Shown here: one piece after another, positions 1 to 6,203 of the stretch
How positions within the stretch are numbered: the first letter of the stretch is position 1
Layout: each line of letters opens with the position of its first letter
Source of the DNA: Prochlorococcus marinus str. MIT 9215
GTDB lineage: Bacteria > Cyanobacteriota > Cyanobacteriia > PCC-6307 > Cyanobiaceae
DNA length: 13,361 nucleotides
Direction: 5' to 3'
NCBI GenBank assembly: GCA_949486985.1
Contig: CATBLW010000300.1
Span: forward strand, 1-13,361
Made by a program: the position numbers and the translations under genes
The notes under the pieces: generated by a model
The model's input: the letters and a program-made list of their open reading frames with translations, nothing else
What the model was told of the DNA's origin: nothing
Database searches by the model: none

Positions 1-200
1 AAGAGATGCAGCTCATTGCTCGTCTGAATTGTTGCTCAAAACTGAAAAGCTGCAGATGGTCTTGAATCCTCAATATTCAGGCTAGGAGTATCTGTGGGCA
101 TGCTCAAGCTTCTTCTCTTCTCTCGTGGCACAAATTCAAGCCATTCCTGTTTTCTCGACGACGACTCTGTAGGGTCAATGCTCATTGAAATGTGTGTCTT
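1..200. other. Leader region upstream of der, no supported gene
   Basis: This 200-base stretch holds no gene I can support. It contains a 16-base pyrimidine-only tract (109-124) and no convincing -35/-10 pair. A reading frame open from base 2 to a TAG at 82-84 could be the tail of an upstream gene, but nothing in its residues is recognisable. A 49-codon ORF on the minus strand (36-185) is discussed under findings. If der starts its own operon, the promoter should lie here, but I cannot place it. Confidence 0.5.
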
Positions 201-1568
201 GTGGCGCGTCCGGTCGTCGCCATCATCGGTCGCCCCAACGTTGGCAAGTCCACGCTGGTTAACCGCCTGTGCCGAAGTCGTGAAGCCATCGTTCATGACC
301 AGCCTGGTGTCACGCGTGATCGCACCTATCAGGATGGCTTTTGGGGTGATCGCGAGTTCAAGGTTGTCGACACCGGCGGGCTTGTTTTTGATGATGACAG
401 TGAGTTCCTGCCTCAGATTCGTGAGCAGGCCAACCTGGCACTTTCGGAAGCTTCCGTTGCCCTTGTCATCGTTGACGGACAACAGGGGCTTACAGCAGCT
501 GATGAGTCGATAGCTGAGTGGTTACGCAGCCATTCCTGTCCGACTCTTGTGGCGGTGAACAAGTGTGAGTCGCCTGAGCAGGGGTTGGCGATGGCGGCAG
601 AGTTTTGGCGCCTTGGCTTGGGAGAACCGTATCCAATTTCCGCGATTCATGGCGTAGGTACGGGAGATTTGCTGGATCAAGTGCTTGCTCTGCTGCCCTC
701 AAAGGATGAGGAAGGCGATGAGGATGAACCGATTCAGATGGCCATTGTTGGCCGGCCCAATGTTGGCAAGTCAAGCCTTCTCAATGCCATCTGTGGTGAA
801 CCCCGGGCGATCGTGAGTCCGATTCGCGGCACCACTCGCGATTCCATCGATACCCGTTTGGAGCGTCAAGGCCAGCCTTGGCGACTTATTGATACGGCCG
901 GTATCCGCCGCCGCCGCAGTGTTAATTACGGGCCTGAGTATTTCGGGATTAATCGCAGTTTCAAGGCGATTGAGAGAAGCGATGTTTGTGTGCTTGTGAT
1001 TGATGCGCTCGATGGCGTGACAGAGCAGGATCAACGCCTGGCAGGAAGAATTGAGGAGGAAGGGCGAGCCTGTGTTGTGGTCGTCAATAAATGGGATGCC
1101 GTGGAGAAGGACAGCCACACCATGCCCATGATGGAGAAGGAGTTGAGAGCCAAGCTCTATTTCCTCGACTGGGCAACACTCTTATTTACCTCTGCTCTTA
1201 CTGGACAAAGAGTTGAGAGCATTTTTGCTTTAGCGGCAGTGGCTGTAGAGCAGCATCGTCGGCGTGTCTCCACTTCGGTGGTTAATGAGGTCCTTAAGGA
1301 GGCCTTGAGTTGGCGCAGTCCACCGACGACTCGAGGTGGTCGTCAGGGTCGTTTGTATTACGGAACTCAAGTAGCGATTCGGCCTCCTAGTTTTACCTTG
1401 TTTGTTAATGAGCCCAAATTGTTTGGTGATACTTATCGACGTTATGTGGAACGTCAATTAAGGGAAGGACTTGGTTTTGATGGCACTCCTCTGAGGTTGT
1501 TTTGGCGTGGCAAGCAACAACGTGATGTTGAACGTGATCTGGCTCGCCAGCAGAACCGCTCCAGCTGA
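201..1568 (+). CDS. der: Ribosome assembly GTPase Der (EngA)
   Basis: Der is an essential GTPase with two tandem G domains that acts in late assembly of the 50S ribosomal subunit in the cytoplasm. Both G domains are intact. With the start at 201 (455 aa), the first has GRPNVGKS at 10-17, DTGG at 57-60 and NKCE at 120-123. The second has GRPNVGKS at 184-191, DTAG at 231-234 and NKWD at 296-299. The KH-like C-terminal domain covers about 355-450, with a basic tail. I chose GTG 201 (MARPVVAIIGRPN) because family members begin this way; GTG 192 would add three residues and neither has a clear Shine-Dalgarno. The stop lies three bases before the next gene, so co-transcription with the EcfT-like gene and pipX is likely. 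Length and motifs are normal. Identification is secure; only the start is uncertain. Confidence 0.97.
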   Translation: MARPVVAIIGRPNVGKSTLVNRLCRSREAIVHDQPGVTRDRTYQDGFWGDREFKVVDTGGLVFDDDSEFLPQIREQANLALSEASVALVIVDGQQGLTAADESIAEWLRSHSCPTLVAVNKCESPEQGLAMAAEFWRLGLGEPYPISAIHGVGTGDLLDQVLALLPSKDEEGDEDEPIQMAIVGRPNVGKSSLLNAICGEPRAIVSPIRGTTRDSIDTRLERQGQPWRLIDTAGIRRRRSVNYGPEYFGINRSFKAIERSDVCVLVIDALDGVTEQDQRLAGRIEEEGRACVVVVNKWDAVEKDSHTMPMMEKELRAKLYFLDWATLLFTSALTGQRVESIFALAAVAVEQHRRRVSTSVVNEVLKEALSWRSPPTTRGGRQGRLYYGTQVAIRPPSFTLFVNEPKLFGDTYRRYVERQLREGLGFDGTPLRLFWRGKQQRDVERDLARQQNRSS

Positions 1569-1571
1569 ATC

Positions 1572-2486
1572 ATGGATTGGTTGCGGCAGGTTCCGATTGG
1601 GCAATACGTAGCCGGTCGTTTCGGTTGGCTGCGTTGTCTCGATTCACGTTTGAAGTTGGCCTGGGTGTTGATGTTCCTGTTGACGCCAGTACTGGCGGCA
1701 TCTTTCTGGAGGATCGATCTTTGTATTGCCTTGTTGGCAATCACGTTCGCGAGTGGTTTGCCGGCAAGGATTTGGTGGCGGCCTCTCGCTTTCCTGATCC
1801 TTCTTGCGGGTGTTGTGGGCTTGTTGGCGATGTATTTGCCTACAGGCGATCCTCCGGTTGCCTTGGCTGGTCGTTCGCCCCAGGAGTTGCCCGCAGTCAC
1901 TCTTTCAGGAGCTTCTTGGGAGATCTTTCGGCTTGGGCCCTTGCGTTTTGGACCTTTGTCCTTAGGCCCATTGGTGGTGGATCGACGCTCCGCTGAATTA
2001 GGGCTGAATACTGCCACCCTGATTTTTACTGTGGTGCATAGCGTCAACCTGATGTTGCTGACGACCAAGCCGGAAGATTTGGTTTGGGCGCTGAGTTGGT
2101 ATCTCTCCCCATTGGCTCTGATTGGAGTGCCAGTGGATCGGCTGAGTTTTCAATTGTTGCTGGCGTTGAGGTTTCTGCCTCTTGTTCAAGAGGAGTTGCA
2201 AAATCTTTTGCGTTCGCTTGCTAGCCGGGCCGTGAATCTTCGGCAGTTGGGGTTCAAGGTCTCTTTTGGTCTGATCCTTTCTGTGGCAGAACGTTTATTG
2301 GCCAATATTCTTTTGCGGGCTGAACAAGGCGCGGATGCTCTGATTGCAAGAGGTGGTTTCTGGTTGGCTCCGGATCAGTTTCGCCCCCAAGCTCTGTTGG
2401 TGGGCCCATCTCGTTGGCTCAACATTGGCTCAGGCTTATTGCTGTTATTTGTTCTTGGCCTGCGGGGGAAGTACGGTGGGATTTGA
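1572..2486 (+). CDS. EcfT/CbiQ-family energy-coupling transmembrane protein
   Basis: This is a 304-residue hydrophobic protein resembling the EcfT (CbiQ) transmembrane component of energy-coupling factor transporters, which couples two ATPases to a vitamin- or metal-binding S protein. The family motif LDSRLK is at 23-28, followed by hydrophobic segments at about 29-60, 70-90, 145-165 and 275-297. The two coupling-helix motifs that contact the ATPases appear as ASR (217-219, degenerate) and ARG (259-261, canonical). An extramembrane stretch at about 91-140 contains three copies of a pentapeptide ending in GPL (120-134). The ATG lies three bases after the der stop, implying tight coupling. No ATPase or S component is encoded nearby, so substrate cannot be assigned. 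A shared EcfT serving dispersed S proteins is the usual explanation, but this is inference. Confidence 0.85.
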   Translation: MDWLRQVPIGQYVAGRFGWLRCLDSRLKLAWVLMFLLTPVLAASFWRIDLCIALLAITFASGLPARIWWRPLAFLILLAGVVGLLAMYLPTGDPPVALAGRSPQELPAVTLSGASWEIFRLGPLRFGPLSLGPLVVDRRSAELGLNTATLIFTVVHSVNLMLLTTKPEDLVWALSWYLSPLALIGVPVDRLSFQLLLALRFLPLVQEELQNLLRSLASRAVNLRQLGFKVSFGLILSVAERLLANILLRAEQGADALIARGGFWLAPDQFRPQALLVGPSRWLNIGSGLLLLFVLGLRGKYGGI

Positions 2487-2503
2487 CTAATGAATTGCGG
2501 TAG

Positions 2504-2770
2504 GTGAGCGCCGAGAGCTATCTCAATCACCCAACATTTGGCATGCTTTATTGCGTTGCTCCAGCAGGAGAAGGGCGTGATGTGTACGCCACCCTGTATG
2601 CCCAGAGAATGTTCTTTCTGGTCACCCTGCAGCCACGAGGGGCTCAGTTTGAAGTGATTCCTTATCAAGACGCTCGCCATCATGCAGAAATCCACTTAGC
2701 TCGTTGCAAGCGAGATGCTTCTTCTGAGCACGGACGTTGGCGTGAGTTGTTTGACCAGACCTTTATTTAA
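2504..2770 (+). CDS. pipX: PipX, PII-interacting co-activator of NtcA
   Basis: PipX is a small cyanobacteria-specific protein that binds either the signalling protein PII or the transcription factor NtcA, depending on 2-oxoglutarate and ADP/ATP, and so links carbon/nitrogen status to NtcA-dependent transcription. The 88-residue product matches the usual length (about 89). The N-terminal half has the family pattern ESYLNHPTFGMLY followed by ATLYAQRMFFLVT, forming the Tudor-like/KOW fold; the C-terminal half is predicted helical. Glu4 and Tyr32, both functionally important in the Synechococcus elongatus protein, are present at the same positions. Start is GTG 2504, 17 bases after the EcfT-like gene, with only a weak purine stretch upstream. 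The pipY gene follows after 9 bases, the conserved pipX-pipY arrangement. I see no NtcA box (GTA-N8-TAC) directly upstream, consistent with expression from a promoter further up. Confidence 0.95.
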   Translation: MSAESYLNHPTFGMLYCVAPAGEGRDVYATLYAQRMFFLVTLQPRGAQFEVIPYQDARHHAEIHLARCKRDASSEHGRWRELFDQTFI

Positions 2771-2779
2771 AAAGCTGTT

Positions 2780-3457
2780 GTGACGTTGTCCGCGCGCTGG
2801 CGGGAACTGGTTGATCAACTACCCGATCGAGTCCATTTGCTAGCCGTCAGCAAAGGACAGCCTGTCGCTGCGATTCGTCAGCTTGCTGAGTTGGGTCAGA
2901 TGGATTTTGGCGAGAGTCGCCTGCAGGAGGCGTTGCCCAAGCTTGAGGCTCTGGAGGATCTGCCTGGTTTGCGCTGGCATTTTATTGGTCGTTTGCAGGC
3001 GAATAAGGTTCGCGCTGTTGTGAGATCTTTTGGGTTCATTCAATCCGTTGATTCACAACGACTTGCGGAAAGAATTTCAAGAATTTCAGGAGAAGAGAAA
3101 CGTTGTCCGCAGGTGATGCTGCAAGTGAAGTTTCGGGATGATCCTTGCAAGGGTGGATTCGGACCTGCGCAGCTCAGAGAGTCTTGGCCCGAGCTCATTG
3201 AATTGCCTCATTTGAAGTTGATTGGCTTGATGGCCATGGCTCCTATGGGGCTATCTCTTCAGCAACGTAAGAATATTTTTCAAGAATGTCGTGATCTGGC
3301 TGATGAGCTTGGTTTGGCCGAGTGTTCGATGGGAATGAGCGGCGATTGGTCTGAAGCGGTGGACGCTGGTGCTACATGGCTGCGGCTAGGGGGTGTTCTC
3401 TTTGGTGCAAGGGTTAAATCAGCTCAAGGCCCTACAGATGACATCAACGATGTTTGA
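2780..3457 (+). CDS. pipY: PipY, PLP-binding YggS/COG0325 family protein
   Basis: This 225-residue protein is the cyanobacterial PipY, a member of the YggS/YBL036C/PLPBP family. It has a single alanine-racemase-like TIM barrel, binds pyridoxal phosphate, and works in PLP and amino/keto acid homeostasis without known enzymatic activity. Lys25 in AVSKGQP is the expected PLP Schiff-base lysine. Further family signatures are HFIGRLQANKVR at 67-78 and the C-terminal phosphate-binding region MSGDWSEAVDAG followed by RLGGVLFGAR. Start is GTG 2780, 9 bases after the pipX TAA, with no clear Shine-Dalgarno, which suggests coupling to pipX. The polar tail after VKSAQ looks disordered. Length is typical (about 220-230). 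Neighbouring sepF and proC echo the yggS-sepF and yggS-proC linkages seen in many bacteria. Confidence 0.95.
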   Translation: MTLSARWRELVDQLPDRVHLLAVSKGQPVAAIRQLAELGQMDFGESRLQEALPKLEALEDLPGLRWHFIGRLQANKVRAVVRSFGFIQSVDSQRLAERISRISGEEKRCPQVMLQVKFRDDPCKGGFGPAQLRESWPELIELPHLKLIGLMAMAPMGLSLQQRKNIFQECRDLADELGLAECSMGMSGDWSEAVDAGATWLRLGGVLFGARVKSAQGPTDDINDV

Positions 3458-3548
3458 AAGCCTTGCGGTGAACAGTTTGGAGCGCTATTTAAGTGACAGG
3501 TTTCGAAGTCCCCAAAGGGTGGCTCGTTACTTCTCAGCTTTTGGCTGA
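3450..3548 (+). CDS. Possible 32-aa ORF in the pipY-sepF gap
   Basis: An ATG inside the last codons of pipY (3450, overlapping it by 8 bases) opens a 32-residue frame ending in a TGA at 3546-3548. The peptide begins MFESLAVNSLERYLSDR and ends RVARYFSAFG: a plausible amphipathic, basic small protein with no recognisable family. Its stop codon lies inside the 3' arm of the hairpin at 3533-3549. No Shine-Dalgarno is obvious, but the overlap would permit re-initiation after pipY. It may be chance; existence as a gene is unproven. Confidence 0.22.
   Translation: MFESLAVNSLERYLSDRFRSPQRVARYFSAFG
3463..3491 (+). promoter_or_regulatory. Weak candidate promoter before sepF
   Basis: TTGCGG (3463-3468) and TATTTA (3486-3491) are separated by exactly 17 bases, in the only sizeable gap of the left gene block. 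Each hexamer matches the sigma-70 consensus at only about three positions, so this is a weak suggestion. If real, it would give sepF-proC a transcript separate from pipXY. Confidence 0.2.
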
Positions 3549-3549
3549 G
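3533..3549 (+). other. Perfect 6-bp hairpin in the sepF leader
   Basis: CTCAGC (3533-3538) and GCTGAG (3544-3549) are exact inverted repeats with a 5-base TTTTG loop. No U-run follows (the next bases are TTATCTAC), so it is not a standard intrinsic terminator. It lies 32 bases before the preferred sepF start and could be a partial terminator, an RNA processing site or a leader structure. Confidence 0.4.
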
Positions 3550-3581
3550 TTATCTACATGTCACCCCAGAGGATCCCAACG

Positions 3582-4157
3582 GTGTCGTTTATTTCCCGTC
3601 TTCGTTCTGTCGTTGCTGGCGACGATTATCTCGATAGTGAGTACGACGAACTGGATTACGACACCGATGATCAGATGGAGGTTGATCAAAGTACGGCTCA
3701 ACCGGGTGGTGGAGCGTTGGCTCCACTGGCTGAGTCAAGTCCTTTTGATATGGGTGAGGGCTTCTCCGGTTCCAATGTGATTGGAATGCCAGGCATTTCA
3801 ACAACCGCGGCTGAAGTCAACTTGATGGAACCAAGGAGTTTCGATGAAATGCCCAGTGCGATTCAGGCGTTGCGTGAACGCAAAACTGTGATCCTCAATC
3901 TCACGATGATGGAGCCTGATCAAGCTCAGCGGGCTGTGGATTTTGTCGCCGGAGGTACTTTCGCCATTGATGGCCATCAGGAACGCGTTGGCGAAAGCAT
4001 TTTTCTCTTCGCTCCCAGCTGCGTAACGGTGACCAATGCCAGTCAAGATGAAGCTTCAGCCCCCACGGTGGTGAATAAGGATTCTGAATCGGCACCAGCG
4101 GAATCGACCATCGCTCCCACTCCTGCCTGGGGAGGCGTCACAGCTGCTGGTCTCTGA
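3582..4157 (+). CDS. sepF: Cell division protein SepF (Cdv2 type)
   Basis: SepF is a membrane-associated FtsZ-binding protein that helps tether and shape the Z-ring. With a GTG start at 3582 the product is 191 residues and begins MSFISRLRSVVAGDDYL, the expected amphipathic membrane-targeting helix. I prefer this start because AGAGGA (3568-3573) lies 8 bases upstream; ATG 3558 would add eight atypical residues (MSPQRIPT) ahead of the helix. An acidic, low-complexity linker follows (about 20-80). The SepF/DUF552 domain spans about 83-152, with the SFDEMPSAIQALRERKTVILNL pattern and the GGTFAIDG stretch. The C-terminal tail is rich in Ala, Ser, Thr and Pro and probably disordered. proC follows 12 bases later in the same reading frame. 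Linkage to pipY (a ylmE homolog) parallels the ylmE-ylmF pair near division genes of Gram-positive bacteria. Confidence 0.93.
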   Translation: MSFISRLRSVVAGDDYLDSEYDELDYDTDDQMEVDQSTAQPGGGALAPLAESSPFDMGEGFSGSNVIGMPGISTTAAEVNLMEPRSFDEMPSAIQALRERKTVILNLTMMEPDQAQRAVDFVAGGTFAIDGHQERVGESIFLFAPSCVTVTNASQDEASAPTVVNKDSESAPAESTIAPTPAWGGVTAAGL

Positions 4158-4169
4158 TTCGTTGTTTTC

Positions 4170-4994
4170 GTGCTTTCCTCTCTTGGGGTGATCGGCCTGG
4201 GTCGTATGGCCCAGGCAATTGTTTTGCCACTGTTGCAGCGCGGAGAATTATCTGCTGATCAGGTGGTTGCGCTGGTCGCGAATGCTTCCAGTGTTGACCT
4301 TCTTGCCAGCAAGCTGCCAGAAGGTTTACGCGTAATGGCTGCTAAGGATTCAGGCGCGGCTGAGGTCTGGAATGCACCTGTTCAGTTGCTCGCGGTGAAG
4401 CCACAGCAGCTTGATGATGTCGCCGATTTAGCAGGCTCGCTTGCCCCAACCTCCAATCCTTCTCCGTTGCTGATTTCAGTATTGGCCGGAGTCACCTTGT
4501 CTCGTTTGCAGAAGTCCTTCCCCGGCCACTCTTGCGTGCGTGCGGTTCCAAACACTCCAGCACTGGTAGGTGCAGGTCTGACAGGACTTGCTTGGGGGCA
4601 AGGCGTCACGGCTGAGCAGCGCGAATGTGTTCAGGGTCTTTTTCAACCTGTGAGCGAGGTAATGGAATTGCCCGAGAAGCAGTTGGATGCCTTTCTTGCC
4701 TTGACGTCGTCAGGTCCTGCTTTCGTGGCGGTCATCGCTGAGGCCATGGCTGATGGAGCTGTAGCGGCAGGGTTGCCGAGGAAGCTTGCTGAGCATCTCG
4801 CTCATCGCACCCTTGCAGGTAGCGCAGCACTGCTTAAGGAGCATGAATTGCATCCAGGCCAGCTCAAGGACATGGTGAGCTCTCCAGGAGGCACAACGAT
4901 TGCAGGATTGCGTCAGCTTGAGCAGGCTGGTGTTCGTTCAGCTTTGATTGAGGCTGTGCTGGCAGCAGCAGAACGCAGCCGAGAACTCGCCTAG
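4170..4994 (+). CDS. proC: Pyrroline-5-carboxylate reductase
   Basis: ProC reduces 1-pyrroline-5-carboxylate to L-proline with NAD(P)H, the last step of proline synthesis, in the cytosol. The 274-residue length is typical. The N-terminal Rossmann fold starts with GVIGLGRMAQAI (6-17), VKPQ is at 77-80, and the family stretch RAVPNTPALVGAG is at 124-136. The C-terminal dimerisation/substrate domain holds TSSGPAF (179-185) and VSSPGGTTIAGL (236-247), containing the proline-binding loop. Start is GTG 4170; no upstream in-frame start exists because the sepF TGA (4155-4157) is in the same frame. No clear Shine-Dalgarno is visible, so translation is probably coupled to sepF. The TAG stop (4992-4994) abuts the stop of the opposing gene directly, leaving no room for an intergenic terminator. 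Confidence 0.97.
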   Translation: MLSSLGVIGLGRMAQAIVLPLLQRGELSADQVVALVANASSVDLLASKLPEGLRVMAAKDSGAAEVWNAPVQLLAVKPQQLDDVADLAGSLAPTSNPSPLLISVLAGVTLSRLQKSFPGHSCVRAVPNTPALVGAGLTGLAWGQGVTAEQRECVQGLFQPVSEVMELPEKQLDAFLALTSSGPAFVAVIAEAMADGAVAAGLPRKLAEHLAHRTLAGSAALLKEHELHPGQLKDMVSSPGGTTIAGLRQLEQAGVRSALIEAVLAAAERSRELA

Positions 4995-6173
4995 TTAGGC
5001 GGCGAGTCGTGTTGCGTTGAGCAGCTCGCCATAGAGGGTCTCTAAAGCATCAATATTTCGAGTCAGTGTGTAGCGCTCTAGAACGCGCTCCCGAGCACGG
5101 CGACCCAGTTCGGCTGTCAGCACCGGTTGATCTCTCAACACCGGAAGCAGGGTTCGCAGTTGTGTGCTGACACCTTGCGTGCTGAGCACGATCCCGGCAC
5201 CACCATCGATAACTTCTCCGTCTGCACCGGCATCAGTGGCGACGCAGGCCGTGCCTGTTGCCATGGCTTCCAATAGGGCGAGCGACAGGCCTTCCACCAG
5301 GCTTGGCAGCAGGAAGACTTCAGCGCATTGGAGCAGGGCGACCTTGGTGTCTAAATCCGATTCGTAGCCCCACCACAGAACGTCACCTTCTTCTGTTGTG
5401 GCTGAATTGTTTTGCAGTGTCGAGCGCAGCGGACCATCGCCAACGATGACGAGCTGACAGTCCTTGGTATCGATCAGACGCCAAGCCTTGAGTAGTGCTT
5501 CGACATTCTTTTCTGCTGCGATCCGACCCATGTAAAGGAAGACTCGTTTTTCCCCGAGTCGCTGTCGCACCTGCTGCTGGATGGAATTGGTGCACTGCAG
5601 ACCTGCTGGTGCCCAGCATTCAGGATCAACACCATTGGGGATGACGGCCAGTTTTTGCTCGCTAACCCCAAGCCTGGTTAGAACCTCTGCTTGCAGCTCT
5701 GAGAAGACGACGACCTTGTCATAACGAGCCAATGCAGGGGCATAGAGCTGATAAGTCAGCTGTTGTGTGCCGGCGGTGAGGTGGCGCATGCCACTGTCAA
5801 ATGGAGGGTGGAAGGTTGCCACCAATGGCACATTCAGTTGTTCGCAGAGCTCTGGGAGTCGGAAATCGAGAGGGGAAAGCGTGAGGCTGGCGTGGACGAG
5901 ATCGGGTTGAAGCCGTTCAAATGATTCCCTTAGTTCTCGTTGCGCTCCGGGCGAAGGAATCGTGTAAACCTGTGATTTCACCAGATAAGGCAGGCTGACT
6001 TCTGGGTCAGTGGCTTCGAGAGCGTTCTCGCTGTTGCTCGGGCTTCCGGCGTTGTCGAAGTGAATGAAACTCGTCTGATGGCCGCGTTGTCTTAGGGCCT
6101 CAGTGGTGTTGAGGCCGTACGTGACATTGCCGCAGAACGGCGTTTTTTTGCCCAGCCAGGCAATGTGCGACAC
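4995..6173 (-). CDS. GT4-family glycosyltransferase (possible DGDG synthase)
   Basis: This is a retaining GT-B glycosyltransferase of family 4, 392 residues from GTG 6173. The N-terminal domain starts SHIAWLGKKTPFCGNV, with the glycine-rich acceptor-side loop. The nucleotide-sugar domain has IPNGVD (178-183), GRIAAEKN (216-223) and the EX7E motif (Glu294, Glu302) in VEGLSLALLEAMATG. I prefer GTG 6173 because AGGAGG at 6184-6189 lies 10 bases upstream of it; TTG 6182 would be only 1 base from that site. The KTPFCGNV and ASLTLSPLDF stretches resemble a cyanobacterial group that, from memory, includes the digalactosyldiacylglycerol synthase DgdA (Synechocystis Slr1508). That would place it in thylakoid galactolipid synthesis, but I cannot confirm the match; another sugar acceptor is possible. 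It is the last gene of its block, 30 bases after the MFS gene. Confidence 0.85.
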   Translation of the reverse strand: MSHIAWLGKKTPFCGNVTYGLNTTEALRQRGHQTSFIHFDNAGSPSNSENALEATDPEVSLPYLVKSQVYTIPSPGAQRELRESFERLQPDLVHASLTLSPLDFRLPELCEQLNVPLVATFHPPFDSGMRHLTAGTQQLTYQLYAPALARYDKVVVFSELQAEVLTRLGVSEQKLAVIPNGVDPECWAPAGLQCTNSIQQQVRQRLGEKRVFLYMGRIAAEKNVEALLKAWRLIDTKDCQLVIVGDGPLRSTLQNNSATTEEGDVLWWGYESDLDTKVALLQCAEVFLLPSLVEGLSLALLEAMATGTACVATDAGADGEVIDGGAGIVLSTQGVSTQLRTLLPVLRDQPVLTAELGRRARERVLERYTLTRNIDALETLYGELLNATRLAA

Positions 6174-6183
6174 CTGCAGCAAT

Positions 6184-6189
6184 CCTCCT
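6184..6189 (-). promoter_or_regulatory. Strong Shine-Dalgarno deciding the GT4 start
   Basis: Read on the minus strand this is a perfect AGGAGG. It lies 10 bases before GTG 6173 and only 1 base before TTG 6182, which favours the shorter glycosyltransferase. It is one of the strongest ribosome-binding sites in the window, where most genes have weak ones, and would allow the last gene of the block to be translated independently. Confidence 0.7.
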
Positions 6190-6203
6190 GCTGAATCAGA
6201 AAG

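Noticed and set aside
2..84. Open frame at the left edge that could be the tail of an upstream gene
   Set aside because: Only 27 codons with no recognisable motif, so it cannot be told from chance.
94..513. 139-codon plus-strand ORF starting before der
   Set aside because: It overlaps der in another frame, shows no family motif, and der is certain.
2420..2504. NtcA box upstream of pipX
   Set aside because: GTA at 2471 is not followed by TAC after 8 bases, and no other GTA-N8-TAC stood out in this stretch.
3558..3581. ATG 3558 as the sepF start
   Set aside because: It adds eight residues before the amphipathic helix and has no Shine-Dalgarno, whereas GTG 3582 has AGAGGA 8 bases upstream.
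6143..6149. A7 run (minus strand) in the GT4 gene as a -1 frameshift site
   Set aside because: The zero frame reads GGC AAA AAA ACG, which does not match the X XXY YYZ phase, and the encoded Lys-Lys belongs to a conserved loop.
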